Shown here one piece after another: positions 48,118-57,507 of a stretch of DNA of 64,000 nt (position 1 is its first letter; every line of letters starts with the position of its first letter). The position numbers and the translations under genes were made by a program. The notes under the pieces were generated by a model. It was not told the DNA's origin. It did not search any database and saw only the letters and a list, made by a program, of their open reading frames with translations. The stretch spans positions 1 through 64,000 of the forward strand of contig NFUO01000738.1 in assembly GCA_002197545.1 (NCBI GenBank), in the 5' to 3' direction. The DNA is from Acidobacteria subdivision 2 bacterium RH1 MAG20 (lineage in GTDB: Bacteria; Acidobacteriota; Terriglobia; Terriglobales; Acidobacteriaceae).

Positions 48118-48993
48118 TCAGTGAATTCTTGCCAGTTCGCGCTGGTAAAGAGTGTTCTGCGGAAACTCTTTCGAGAGGGCGATGAGGATGTTTTTTGCCT
48201 CCTGGGGATGATTGTCGCGCAGGGCGGCGACGGCGAGCATCATCCGCGCGAAAGGAGCGAGGTAATGGCCCTTGGCCGCGGTGAGGCGGAGGAGGCGGAT
48301 TCCTTCCTCGCGATCGGTTTCAGCGCCGGTGATGCTGAGAATCCAGCGGACAGGCGCGGACTTGAGGCTGAGCATATAGTTCTCGACGCCGGTTGCCAGA
48401 TAGGCGTCGTAGAGCGTGGGGTTGATGGCGAGCGCCTGTCTGGAATAGGCGCTGGCCTGTTTACTGAGGTTCAAGGCGGCTATATCACGTTTGTCGATCA
48501 TGAGGGCGTAGTCGGACTTCATACCGCAGATGACAGTCTTGACGTATAAGGCAGTGACGTCTTTGGGGTTATGTTGGAGCGCGGCATCGGCCAGGCGGTT
48601 GGCCTGGTCGGCGCGATCGTCAAAAGACTTGCGGACTGCGGGGTCGGGAGTGAGGCGCTGACGGTTGTCGAAGCGGCTCTGGTCGGCGAAGAGCTGGACA
48701 TCGATGATGTGGAGGCGGTCGAACTCGCCAAAGAGCCACGCTGCGGCATCGGAGGCAGGACCCATGGGGTCCTGGGGGTGAGCGGACATCCATTGCTGGA
48801 ACTTCTGGTGAGCGCCGGGGAAGTCCAGGTTGTACATGTCGTAGTAGCCGTCGTTGAGTGCAGAGCCTGTGAGCGGAGTGCTGAAGGCCAAGGCTAACGG
48901 AGTTGTAGCCGATAAAAGCAGGAGAAGGACGCCCAAGAGGATGAGTCTGGAGGTGTAGGAAGGCGGGATGTTGACCATATTTATTTCTGACAT
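48118..48993 (-). CDS. Secreted TPR-like protein
   Basis: 291 residues with a signal anchor (RLILLGVLLLLLSATTPLAL). The mature part is all helical with TPR-like units (YDMYNLDFPGAHQKFQQWMS, ANRLADAALQHNPKDVTALY, AYSRQALAINPTLYDAYLAT, ARMMLAVAALRDNHPQEAKN). It probably mediates protein contacts in the envelope. It is upstream of the type III PKS gene on the same strand, 144 bp apart. Confidence 0.75.
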   Translation of the reverse strand: MSEINMVNIPPSYTSRLILLGVLLLLLSATTPLALAFSTPLTGSALNDGYYDMYNLDFPGAHQKFQQWMSAHPQDPMGPASDAAAWLFGEFDRLHIIDVQLFADQSRFDNRQRLTPDPAVRKSFDDRADQANRLADAALQHNPKDVTALYVKTVICGMKSDYALMIDKRDIAALNLSKQASAYSRQALAINPTLYDAYLATGVENYMLSLKSAPVRWILSITGAETDREEGIRLLRLTAAKGHYLAPFARMMLAVAALRDNHPQEAKNILIALSKEFPQNTLYQRELARIH

Positions 48994-49228
48994 TCTTTGG
49001 TTTGCCTTACTTCTTTATAGGGTAGCGAACGCTAATACATCAGGATGAGATGCGAGATAGGTAGAAGGGTGCGTGGGCTACCGGGAGGTTAAGTTTTTGG
49101 CGGCTTTTCTAAAACTGGGACAGTATTTAGACGTCTCTATGCAATTTTTATCCCAACCTACTATGCAAAGACTTGCCTCCTGTACTGAGTGTGGAGCTAC
49201 TAAGTATTTGATCTTCATAGGCTTTGAT
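48994..49228. other. Intergenic stretch with no gene seen
   Basis: A moderately AT-rich region between the TPR gene and the candidate small RNA. No reading frame with a plausible start, no repeat shared with the rest of the window and no convincing terminator was seen. Confidence 0.5.
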
Positions 49229-49256
49229 TTGGCAATTCAGATGCTTTAGGTATAAC
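49229..49256 (+). promoter_or_regulatory. Sigma-70-like promoter of the candidate small RNA
   Basis: TTGGCA (49229-49234) and TATAAC (49251-49256) are separated by 16 bp; both are one step from consensus. Transcription would start near 49263, exactly at the base of the first hairpin of the candidate RNA. Confidence 0.5.
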
Positions 49257-49262
49257 TCGGTT

Positions 49263-49395
49263 CTGCGCTTTGATGCGCAAGACATGTTTGTAACTTTGCA
49301 GTCTGTCGTTACAGGAGGTCGCCGGGAGCGGTCTTCTGCGAAGCCAGAGGCAAAGATTTTTATAACCGCCGGAGAAATCTGGCGGCTATTTGTTT
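49263..49395 (+). ncRNA. Candidate structured small RNA, about 130 nt
   Basis: No reading frame fits here, but the strand folds into successive hairpins. TGCGC/GCGCA is at 49264-49279. TGTAAC/GTTACA is at 49289-49313. CTTC/GAAG around TGC is at 49333-49343. The last is CCGCC...GGCGG (49366-49385), followed by the U-rich tail CTATTTGTTT. A good promoter stands directly upstream. It ends about 50 bp before the convergent epimerase gene stop. I did not match it to a known RNA family; the final hairpin may also serve as terminator for the epimerase from the other side. Confidence 0.45.
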
Positions 49396-49447
49396 GGGAA
49401 TGGTCGAGATGTCAAGGGCCGAGCCGGGATGGCCTCAATAAGGAAGG

Positions 49448-50419
49448 TCAGCCTTTCAGGACCGTGGCTTCCTGATTCTGCTTTTCTTCCAGGTACCAGG
49501 CTACCGTTCTTCGCAGACCCTCGCGGAAGTCCGCTTTGGGGCTATAACCAAGTTCCTTGCTGGCGCGGTCGATGTTTGCTAGGGAGTGTTGGATGTCGCC
49601 TTCGCGGGGAGGGCCGTAGATGGGCTTTTCGGTGAAGCCAAGGTGACCGGCGATGGTGGCGTAGACCTCGTTGAGGGTGTGGCTTTTGCCGGTGCCGATA
49701 TTGAAGACGCGACCGGTGGCGACCGCGCTCGGTGCGAGGCAGGCCAGAAGGTTGGCGCTGACGGCATTGTCGACGTAGTTGAAGTCGCGGCTGGTGAGTC
49801 CGTCGCCGAAGATCGTCGGGGTCTGGCCGGCCATCATCTTGTAGGTGAATTGAGCGATCACGCCGGAGTAGGGCGAGTCCGCAGCCTGGCGGGGGCCAAA
49901 GATGTTGAAGTAGCGCAGGCAGACGCCCTCGAGGCCGTAGGCGCGGTAGAAAGACTGAATGTAATACTCGCAGGTAAGCTTCTGCACGGCGTAGGGCGAC
50001 AGCGGCAGGGGCAACATGTCCTCCTGCTTGGGCTGGGTGGGCTGATCGCCATAGGCCGAGGAGGACGCAGCATACACGATGCGACGAACGCGGGCATCGC
50101 GGGCGGCGACCAGCAGGTTCAGGGTGCCGTTGATGTTGGATTCATGAGAGGTAACCGGGTCTTTGACCGAACGGGGTACGGACGCGAGCGCTCCCTGATG
50201 GAGGATGTAATCGATTCCTTCACAGGCGGACTTTATTCCGGCAACGTCCTGCAGGTCCATCTCCTGAAAGGAAATCTGACGCTGAATATCGGCTAGATTC
50301 TGGAGGCTTCCTGTTGAAAGATTGTCGATTCCGCGAACTTCGTGTCCTTGCTCGACGAGGGCATGGGCCAGGGTTGAGCCGATGAAACCTGCGATTCCTG
50401 TAATCAAATAACGGGCCAT
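49448..50419 (-). CDS. NAD-dependent sugar epimerase (WbpP/GalE-like extended SDR)
   Basis: 323 residues from the ATG at 50419 with GGAGG upstream. The NAD loop is ITGIAGFIGSTLAHALVEQG; the catalytic YxxxK is in LSPYAVQKLTCEYY, with Ser from YAASSSAYGD. FGPRQAADSPYSGVIAQF and DFNYVDNAV are typical of UDP-N-acetylglucosamine/UDP-glucose 4-epimerases of the WbpP type. It supplies sugars for surface polysaccharide. The dehydrogenase divergent from it uses the same kind of substrate. Confidence 0.9.
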   Translation of the reverse strand: MARYLITGIAGFIGSTLAHALVEQGHEVRGIDNLSTGSLQNLADIQRQISFQEMDLQDVAGIKSACEGIDYILHQGALASVPRSVKDPVTSHESNINGTLNLLVAARDARVRRIVYAASSSAYGDQPTQPKQEDMLPLPLSPYAVQKLTCEYYIQSFYRAYGLEGVCLRYFNIFGPRQAADSPYSGVIAQFTYKMMAGQTPTIFGDGLTSRDFNYVDNAVSANLLACLAPSAVATGRVFNIGTGKSHTLNEVYATIAGHLGFTEKPIYGPPREGDIQHSLANIDRASKELGYSPKADFREGLRRTVAWYLEEKQNQEATVLKG

Positions 50420-50802
50420 CTATCCTCCACCAGGAATAAGCCACTGGCTGTAATGAAAGTTTATCGAAGCGGAAGTGTCCGCAGAGCGTTCCTTGCGGGC
50501 AGGGTTGAGAAGCAATTAGTTTGCCAATTTCGTTTGTGTGAGTCCATGCAACTTTTGTGCTGCTCATGTGGCACGGGGAAGAAGAAACATCTTTGTGTAA
50601 ACCGATGATGGAACGAACAACCCTATTATCTAATGTTTTGCGGTGGATGCTGTGGTTTTTTGATTCTGGGCCTGGTGGCGAAGAACGGGCAATTTGTAAC
50701 AGAAACGTGAAAGTATGGGTGATTTACTGGGAAATTATCCGTTTAAATCGGCATTAAATGAAAGATGCAGGTTCCGCAGACTGAATGCGATAATTCAAAG
50801 AT
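50420..50802. other. Intergenic region between divergent sugar-nucleotide genes
   Basis: 383 bp separating the epimerase and the dehydrogenase. It must contain both promoters, but no single clear -35/-10 pair, repeat or reading frame could be supported. Confidence 0.5.
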
Positions 50803-52170
50803 ATGTTGACTAACAGCCCTGTTGTCCTTCCCCAGATTGCCCAGGAACGCTTTGATCGCCTGAAGAGCCGCACTGCCAGGATTGGAGTCATCGGACTTGG
50901 TTATGTCGGATTGCCGCTCTCCCTGCTGCTTGCTGAAGCAGGCTTCAAGGTGACAGGCTTCGACATCGACGATAAAAAAGTGAAGGACCTGGAGGCGGGG
51001 CGGTCGTATATCTTCCGCATTCCCGCTGCGGAGATCCAGGGCGCGCGGGCGCATGGCTTCAGCGCTACCACGGAATTTTCGCATTTGTCCGATATGGATG
51101 CCGTCATCATGTGCGTGCCTACCCCTCTGACGGAACACCGCGAACCGGACCTGAGCTACGTTGAGAACACGTCCAAGACGGCTGCTCCGTGGATTCGCGA
51201 GGGCCAGCTTGTGGTGCTGGAGAGCACGACCTATCCGGGGACGACGGAAGAGTTGATGATTCCGATCCTTGAGGCTGGGAACACGAAGGGACTGAAGGTC
51301 CAGAGCGAGGGAGCTGCGGCGGAACATGGCGTTTTTTACGTGGCCTTTTCCCCGGAACGCGAAGACCCCGGCAACGATACTGTTGCGCGGCGCGACATCC
51401 CCAAGGTGGTGGGTGGTCACGAGGAGATCGCCACTACACTGGCGGCGACGTTATATGAGGGCATCTTTACACGTGCGGTGCAGGTCTCGTCGACGCGCGT
51501 GGCGGAGATGACGAAACTGCTGGAGAACATCTACCGCTGCGTAAATATCGCCCTGGTGAATGAGCTGAAGCAACTTTCGCTGCGCATGGGCGTGGACATC
51601 TGGGAGGTCATCGATGCGGCGGCGACGAAGCCGTTCGGCTTTCATCCGTTCTATCCGGGGCCTGGTCTTGGCGGCCACTGTATTCCGATTGACCCGTTTT
51701 ACCTGAGCTGGAAGGCCAAGGAGTATGACTTCAATACCCGTTTTATCGAGTTGGCTGGAGAGGTAAACGAGGCGATGCCTGCGAATGTAGTGCAGTCTGT
51801 CGGGAAGGCGCTCAATCAGCATAAAAAGGCATTGAATGGTTCGCGGATCCTCATGTTGGGGATGGCTTATAAGAAGAACATTGACGATCTGCGCGAATCT
51901 CCGTCGCTGACCATCATCGAACTGCTGCGCGAAGAGGGGGCTGAGGTTCTGTACAACGACCCTTACTTCCCGACCGTGGGCAGAGGCCGCCATTACAACC
52001 TGAATATGACCTGCACTCCGCTCGACAATCTGGAGCAATATGACTGCGTGCTGATTGTGACGGACCACTCCGATTACAACTACGAGGAGATCGTCAACAA
52101 GTCGCAGCTTGTGGTGGACTCGCGCAATGCAACAAAGGGGATTCGTTCTCCCAAGGTTGTTCGCTGCTAG
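50803..52170 (+). CDS. UDP-N-acetylglucosamine/UDP-sugar 6-dehydrogenase (WbpA-like)
   Basis: 455 residues. The N-terminal NAD domain has IGVIGLGYVGLPLSLLLAEA; the centre has the catalytic region PFYPGPGLGGHCIPIDPFYL with the active-site cysteine in GGHC, and KLLENIYRCVNIALVNEL. The C-terminal UDP-binding domain shows ILMLGMAYKKNIDDLRESPS. The GLGGHCIPIDP form is characteristic of WbpA/TviB-type enzymes acting on UDP-HexNAc rather than UDP-glucose. Product: a UDP-uronic acid for capsule or O-antigen. Confidence 0.92.
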   Translation: MLTNSPVVLPQIAQERFDRLKSRTARIGVIGLGYVGLPLSLLLAEAGFKVTGFDIDDKKVKDLEAGRSYIFRIPAAEIQGARAHGFSATTEFSHLSDMDAVIMCVPTPLTEHREPDLSYVENTSKTAAPWIREGQLVVLESTTYPGTTEELMIPILEAGNTKGLKVQSEGAAAEHGVFYVAFSPEREDPGNDTVARRDIPKVVGGHEEIATTLAATLYEGIFTRAVQVSSTRVAEMTKLLENIYRCVNIALVNELKQLSLRMGVDIWEVIDAAATKPFGFHPFYPGPGLGGHCIPIDPFYLSWKAKEYDFNTRFIELAGEVNEAMPANVVQSVGKALNQHKKALNGSRILMLGMAYKKNIDDLRESPSLTIIELLREEGAEVLYNDPYFPTVGRGRHYNLNMTCTPLDNLEQYDCVLIVTDHSDYNYEEIVNKSQLVVDSRNATKGIRSPKVVRC

Positions 52171-52217
52171 GTGTGGAATATCGCCGTGCGATTAACCATG
52201 CATTTCACATGCGAGTC

Positions 52218-53249
52218 TTAAGCCCGTAGGCGGCGGGAGAGACTCTTAATTGCGGGTTCTAATTTTCCTAGCCGGCTCATGAGCACCGTGTCCACGCGGA
52301 ACGATTCCGGATGGCTATTCGGCGTGCCCCGAAGTATATTGTAGGGATCACTCCCGAGAATGTCACGATTGATACCGCCATAGTAGGAGAACGCCGTCGT
52401 GTAGCCAGCCTCTCTGGCAATTTGTTGCGTTTCAGCCGTGAAATCTTTCGATGAGCCGTTGGGGTAGGCGAGGGATGTGACTGGCTGGCCCATATTCTCA
52501 TCGATGATGGCTTTCGACTCGCGTAGTTCTGTCTGCTGACTGGCGAAGGACAATCTGTTGAGAAATGGATGCGTATGCGTGTGCGCGCCAACCTCCATGC
52601 CTGCGGCGCTCATCTCCCTGGCTTCGTCCCAGTTGAGAAAGCGCCTGCCCTCATTGGGCAATTCCACCTGCGCTTCTCCGCGAAGTTCCTGCAGAAAGGC
52701 GGCCTGATTCTCTTCAGATTTATAGGCCTGCAGCACTGCGTCGACTGCTCCTTCACGGTCGAGATTTAAATCGACGGATATCCCTCGGCGGGACATCATT
52801 GCAAGTGACGATGCAGGAGAATGGCGCACCAGATAGGCGACCTCATCCCACCACGGAACAAAGGTTGTGCCAACGAAAGTAGATACGAGAAAGAAAGCTG
52901 CAGCCATACCGTGCTGTTTTAGCAGTTTGAATGCGAGCGTGTAGTTATCTAAATAGCCATCATCGAAAGTAATCATGGCATGAAGCCGTGTCAGTTGCTT
53001 TTTCTTTGATCTGAATTCAGCCAGCTCATGCGGCAGCAGCACAGGAAAATGTTGCTTTATGTAAGAGAGCTGATAATCGAATTGTTCCGCTGAAGCGGAG
53101 AAGAGTTCCCTGTCATAGGCGCACTCGCCGCGATTGCCGATCCGGTGGTGGTTGAACACAATTAATCCAGGACCGGAAGGTAACTGCTCCAGTGCGCTCA
53201 GGAAGCCTGAACGCACGAGCAATTGCGAAATTTTCGCCCGATAAGACAT
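52218..53249 (-). CDS. Polysaccharide deacetylase (NodB domain, CE4)
   Basis: 343 residues from the ATG at 53249. The CE4 core has LHAMITFDDGYLDNYTLAFK (catalytic Asp and metal Asp), then metal histidines in VGAHTHTHPFLNRLS and the SLAYPNGSSKDF arm. It is longer than minimal NodB domains, with an N-terminal region containing VFNHHRIGN. No signal peptide. It removes acetyl groups from a surface or lipid-linked glycan. Convergent with the dehydrogenase and divergent from the phosphatase fusion. Confidence 0.88.
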   Translation of the reverse strand: MSYRAKISQLLVRSGFLSALEQLPSGPGLIVFNHHRIGNRGECAYDRELFSASAEQFDYQLSYIKQHFPVLLPHELAEFRSKKKQLTRLHAMITFDDGYLDNYTLAFKLLKQHGMAAAFFLVSTFVGTTFVPWWDEVAYLVRHSPASSLAMMSRRGISVDLNLDREGAVDAVLQAYKSEENQAAFLQELRGEAQVELPNEGRRFLNWDEAREMSAAGMEVGAHTHTHPFLNRLSFASQQTELRESKAIIDENMGQPVTSLAYPNGSSKDFTAETQQIAREAGYTTAFSYYGGINRDILGSDPYNILRGTPNSHPESFRVDTVLMSRLGKLEPAIKSLSRRLRA

Positions 53250-53322
53250 CAATACCACTCCAGAGCCATTGGAAATCCGTAAATATTACGTGTATGTTCA
53301 GTTCGTGAGTATACATTCAGAG

Positions 53323-55026
53323 ATGACCCGAAAGGTACTTGTGCTGGACTCTGAGTGGGCAGCGGGTCTGGAAACGATTCAAAGCCTTGGACGCAAGGGC
53401 GCGACGATACATGCCGCGGCAAACAATCCTTGCGTTGCTTTTCATTCCCGTTATGTGTCCGAAAGAAAACTGCAGCCGTCGTCGGTTGACGAGCTTGCGG
53501 CGTGGATCTCCTTACAGCATTTCGAGCAGGCATACGACCTGATCGTTCCCTCGACAGAACGCTCCCTGATGGCATTCCTCACTCCGCACATGTCCGCAGA
53601 GGCGAGGTCTCGTGCCGTTTTGTCAGCCGATGACAGCATCCGGGTGGCGCTGGATAAAGAGAAGACGCGGCAATTTGCGGCAGAGCTTGGATTGCGATCT
53701 CCTCACACCAGACTGGTCACCCAGAGCAGCCCAAAGCCGGCACAATTTCCAGTTGTATTGAAGCCCATTCATAGCAAACGCGCAAGCGGAACGGAAGTGA
53801 AACATTATTCTGTGACCATGGCACGCTGCCTGGAGGACTGGGACTCGGCCCTGCGAGATGTCTATTCTCAGGTCGATGTGCAGGAGCAGGAATACGTCTT
53901 TGGTAGAGGAATTGGGGTCGAGATGTTGTTTGAGCATGGAGAGCCTCGCTGGCACTTCGTGCACGAACGCCTGCATGAGGTGCCGCTCACTGGAGGAGGA
54001 AGCTCCTATCGGCAAGCTATCGATGCTGCGACCTATTTGATCGAACCTGCGGAGCGGCTTCTTCGCGCTCTTCGGTGGCATGGCGTGGCCATGGTGGAAT
54101 TTAAATTGACCGCGGCGGGCGAAGTTTTTCTGGTGGAGATTAATCCACGTTTTTGGGGATCTTTAGCTCTAGGTATCGATGCCGGGGTCGATTTTCCGGC
54201 TGGGTTACTTTCGATCGGCGCCGGTGAGCCGCTTCCGCCCCAACCGGTTTATCGAGTCGGTCAACGGACTCGAAATATTGCGAACGATATCTTCTGGATG
54301 AAATGCAATCTCGTCGCCGACCATTCCGACAAGTTGCTGTTGACGCGACCGCGCATGCAATCGCTTCTTGAGTATGGACGGCCTTTGCTGGGGCAGGAGT
54401 CCTGGGATTTTTTCGATGCCCGCGATATTGGAATTACAGTTCGGATTGTGTGGGACGTTTTGGCCAAGATGGCGACGAAAGCATTTGGCGCCATGGATGG
54501 CTATTTCGACAGATGGTACCTCTCGATCGCCCAGAAATCCGTACTGCGCCGGTTGGGCCGCATGCACAAGCGCAGCATTCTCTTTCTTTGTTATGGAAAT
54601 ATCTGCCGCAGCCCTCTGGCAGAAGCTCTCGCTAAAATTCATATGCCGGAGATTGAAGTAGCTTCAGCCGGTTTTCACGAACGAGAGGCGCGGCCTTCTC
54701 CTGATTTCATGCATTCCGTGGCAGCGCAGGCAGGCACGGACCTGTCCGAGCACCGTTCACAGCGAGTCGTACAGAGTATGGTCAATAATGCCGATGTCGT
54801 CGTTGTGATGGATCGAGGGAACTACAAACAATTGAAGGAGCAATTTCCGGAAGCGATAGAAAAGACGGTGTTCCTGGGAATGTTCGCCAAACCGTCACGG
54901 CTTGAGATTGAGGACCCCTACAACTTGCCTCTTGCCGACGGACGTCGCATCGGCGGCACGATCCGAGAGTCCGTCATGGCTATGGCTCACTGGATGCAAT
55001 CGGGTGCACGGTCGGCCGGTCGCTAG
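53323..55026 (+). CDS. ATP-grasp ligase fused to low-molecular-weight tyrosine phosphatase
   Basis: 567 residues from the ATG at 53323 (54 bp into the open frame). Residues 1-330 form an ATP-grasp enzyme: an N-domain (KVLVLDSEWAAGLETIQSLG), KEKTRQFAAELGLRSPHTRL, FPVVLKPIHSKRASGTEVKH and the Mg-binding end GEVFLVEINPRFWGSLALG. After a linker, residues 415-560 are a complete low-molecular-weight phosphatase: LFLCYGNICRSPLAEAL with C423 and R429, and the acid D531 in IEDPYNLP. Such phosphatases regulate capsule-export tyrosine kinases; the ATP-grasp half probably joins an amine to a carboxylate. Both halves look active. Confidence 0.9.
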   Translation: MTRKVLVLDSEWAAGLETIQSLGRKGATIHAAANNPCVAFHSRYVSERKLQPSSVDELAAWISLQHFEQAYDLIVPSTERSLMAFLTPHMSAEARSRAVLSADDSIRVALDKEKTRQFAAELGLRSPHTRLVTQSSPKPAQFPVVLKPIHSKRASGTEVKHYSVTMARCLEDWDSALRDVYSQVDVQEQEYVFGRGIGVEMLFEHGEPRWHFVHERLHEVPLTGGGSSYRQAIDAATYLIEPAERLLRALRWHGVAMVEFKLTAAGEVFLVEINPRFWGSLALGIDAGVDFPAGLLSIGAGEPLPPQPVYRVGQRTRNIANDIFWMKCNLVADHSDKLLLTRPRMQSLLEYGRPLLGQESWDFFDARDIGITVRIVWDVLAKMATKAFGAMDGYFDRWYLSIAQKSVLRRLGRMHKRSILFLCYGNICRSPLAEALAKIHMPEIEVASAGFHEREARPSPDFMHSVAAQAGTDLSEHRSQRVVQSMVNNADVVVVMDRGNYKQLKEQFPEAIEKTVFLGMFAKPSRLEIEDPYNLPLADGRRIGGTIRESVMAMAHWMQSGARSAGR

Positions 55027-55095
55027 AGGAGATTTTTCTTCGCTTGTTATTTAGTGGTTCACGGAAACTTACAAAGCTTCGCCTGAATTTTAGTT

Positions 55096-55899
55096 CTAAC
55101 GGCCGATGTACTCGTTGTACTGAAAGTGTCCGAACCGGTGATAAACCCAGATCTGCTGCATCCATATGTCCGGCGAAAGGATATATGAATTTATATTTCC
55201 CATCTGAGCGAGCGCGTACTTTCCGTTTGCACCTTCATTGAACTCTCGAATGGCGAGCAACTCTCCGACAGAGTCGCAATGCAGCTGATGCCCGTCGCTG
55301 ACAACATCGTCGAAATAGCAGAGAACTCGAGGAAGAAGAGCTTCCTCTTTCGCCTGAAGCAATGGGAGCGCTGCGACCGTGGAGCTGTAGTAATCCAAAT
55401 CGAAACTTATAAAGCCGATGGGCGCATGGTCGGTTTGCACAAACTCGGCCACCGTATCCTGCACGTCGCCAATGAGCAACTTGGCAGAGGTCAAGCGCTT
55501 CTGCAAGCCATCGACATCCATCTTGTATGCGCCTCGCCGCCAGACATATGCCAGGTCGCGGTAATCAATGGCTGGAGGCAGGCCGCTCCCGAGATCGAAT
55601 CCGTATACGTCAACTTCTATCCCTTCCTGCTTGCCAATCTGTGCGGCATACCGCTCCAGAACGAGAAGGCCTTCGCCACGAGCCACCCCCAACTCGATAA
55701 CGCTAACCCGGGGATGCTTAAGTTTCTTCGCCAGGTAGACGGCCTGCTTCACGCCAAAGGCGTAGTGTGGCCGCTCCAACGCCTGAAGGGACAATCGAAA
55801 ATCCAAAGATCCAATCGACCAATGCTTGATGATGGATCGAACAGCGACTTCGGGACACAGGATGGAGCGTAAGACTCTGGCGTAAGAGAGACTGTTCAT
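55096..55899 (-). CDS. Class I methyltransferase-like protein
   Basis: 267 residues. A Rossmann-type SAM site is suggested by VSVIELGVARGEGLLVLERY, then DVYGFDLGSGLPPAIDYRDL, and an acidic strand IGFISFDLDYYSSTVAALPL; CYFDDVVSDGHQLHCDSVGE follows. This order resembles sugar or TylF/cephalosporin-hydroxylase-like methyltransferases in glycan clusters. Substrate unknown. Confidence 0.75.
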   Translation of the reverse strand: MNSLSYARVLRSILCPEVAVRSIIKHWSIGSLDFRLSLQALERPHYAFGVKQAVYLAKKLKHPRVSVIELGVARGEGLLVLERYAAQIGKQEGIEVDVYGFDLGSGLPPAIDYRDLAYVWRRGAYKMDVDGLQKRLTSAKLLIGDVQDTVAEFVQTDHAPIGFISFDLDYYSSTVAALPLLQAKEEALLPRVLCYFDDVVSDGHQLHCDSVGELLAIREFNEGANGKYALAQMGNINSYILSPDIWMQQIWVYHRFGHFQYNEYIGR

Positions 55900-56028
55900 G
55901 CATGGAATCGTAGCTCAAATCGTCATTTTCCAGAGGGGAATTACTGCCCGAAATTACAAATTAAACTTTCCCATGAAATCTGGATGGGCAATCCGTAGCA
56001 CCCAGATCTAGCGGGAGTGGGAGGCAGA

Positions 56029-57198
56029 CTAACCTGCAAGTAGATTCGCATATGCTCCTGCAACCTGTTGCATCATGGCATCGGCTGTAAATTTGTCTAC
56101 TGCCAACTCCTTGCCTGCAGCGCCCATTTTTTTTGCCAGTGTCGGATCATCAAGAAGCTTGATGATAGCTGCGGCGAGCGCTTCGGGATCTTCCGATGGC
56201 ACGACGAAACCATTGATGCCATCCTGGACGGCTTCTGCGTTTCCGCCGACATTGGTTGCGACAACAGGCAAGGATGCAGCCATGGCTTCGACGATCGCGT
56301 TGGAAAACCCCTCGCTTCGTGACGGGAGGACAAAGACATCAGCCGCAGCCAGATGGCTACGCAGGTTCGTCAGGCCTCCAGCAAAATGAAAACGACCAGT
56401 GAGATTAAGATCGCGGACGAGAGTCTGAAGTTCCGCAAAATAAGTAGAGTCAAGGGTATTGCCGGCGATGCTGAATGAGGCTCCTGGAAATTTTTGTGCG
56501 ACGATACCGGCAGCCTTGATAAAGACGTCATGGCCCTTCACATAACGAATATGGCCTGCGGTAGTTATAACGAACTCGCCCGGAGCTTTCGCTGGTTTAG
56601 GGCCTGTATCCCAGTCCGCGAGGTCGAGACCGTTGTAGATCGTTTGAATGCGGGCGGGATCGATACGGTCAACTTCGATGCAATGTCGGCGGACCTGCTC
56701 TGAGACAGCAAAGACGGCATCGGGAACGCCAGCCATGAGGCGGTAGGCTATACGATGTTTGCCTGTCCTCAAAATCCCCATATCTCTACGGCTCCATATC
56801 AGCTTGGCTTTCGACATGAGCCGGGTCACAAGTCCGGCCCAGAGATCGGAACTTTCAAAAAAAGTCTGCACGATCTGGATCTTCTGTTCTTTAAGAAAGC
56901 GCCGAAGGTCAAAAGCAGCTTGAAGAGCATCGAGGTTGTAGGTGCTGTTCAAGGGCAGCAGATAGATAGGGCATTGCGAAGTTTCGAGGGCAATACTTTC
57001 AGGGTCGACAGAGAAAGAAAGGATCGACACGCGATATCCGTACTGCGGCAGAAGAGACGCAAGCTTCAAAACAATGCGCTCACCTCCGCCCAGAGATTTG
57101 GGGAATTCATCCGCTACTAGCAGGACATGGGGCCTGGCATCGAATTCTGCATGATTTGTCGCTAATGTGGCTGGATTCAGGACGGTGATCTTGGTCAT
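56029..57198 (-). CDS. Family 4 glycosyltransferase
   Basis: 389 residues, GT-B fold. The N-domain has the GGGERIVLKLASLLPQYG loop. The C-domain has ITTAGHIRYVKGHDVFIKAA, the FHFAGGLTNLRSHLAAADVF segment and the donor-binding EGFSNAIVEAMAASLPVVAT (EX7E), then GINGFVVPSEDPEALAAAI. It transfers a sugar from a nucleotide donor during surface-polysaccharide assembly. Last gene of the glycan cluster before the second transposon. Confidence 0.92.
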   Translation of the reverse strand: MTKITVLNPATLATNHAEFDARPHVLLVADEFPKSLGGGERIVLKLASLLPQYGYRVSILSFSVDPESIALETSQCPIYLLPLNSTYNLDALQAAFDLRRFLKEQKIQIVQTFFESSDLWAGLVTRLMSKAKLIWSRRDMGILRTGKHRIAYRLMAGVPDAVFAVSEQVRRHCIEVDRIDPARIQTIYNGLDLADWDTGPKPAKAPGEFVITTAGHIRYVKGHDVFIKAAGIVAQKFPGASFSIAGNTLDSTYFAELQTLVRDLNLTGRFHFAGGLTNLRSHLAAADVFVLPSRSEGFSNAIVEAMAASLPVVATNVGGNAEAVQDGINGFVVPSEDPEALAAAIIKLLDDPTLAKKMGAAGKELAVDKFTADAMMQQVAGAYANLLAG

Positions 57199-57456
57199 CG
57201 GGAGGTTCTCGGAAAAAGGTGAACGCAGGTTTCAATCTTATGGGTAGTAGGCCGATCCTTGGCATGGAAGCTCCATGCACGCCATACCCTACACCCACAC
57301 TATATCTATGCCAACTGTGGAGTGTGCACACTATGATGAGAAGCTCAATGGTAAGAGCGAAACATAGGAATAAGAAGGGATCCTGCGGCTTCCATGATTT
57401 TCAGTATGCGGTTTGAAGTCTTTGCTTGTAAGTTCTTTATTTGGAATATTTTCAGA

Positions 57457-57482
57457 GGGTAAGTCTCCCTTGACGTAAGGTA
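57457..57482 (+). repeat. Left inverted repeat of second element
   Basis: Begins GGGTAAGTCTCCCTTGACGT and ends AAGGTA; it pairs with 59697-59722 (21/26). Confidence 0.75.
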
Positions 57483-57507
57483 CGAATTGTGGGACACTAA
57501 TGTTGCC

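Noticed and set aside
49263..49395. A c-di-GMP (GEMM) riboswitch
   Set aside because: There is a GCAAAG-like piece and GC stems, but the conserved GEMM core is not present and no gene follows on the same strand.
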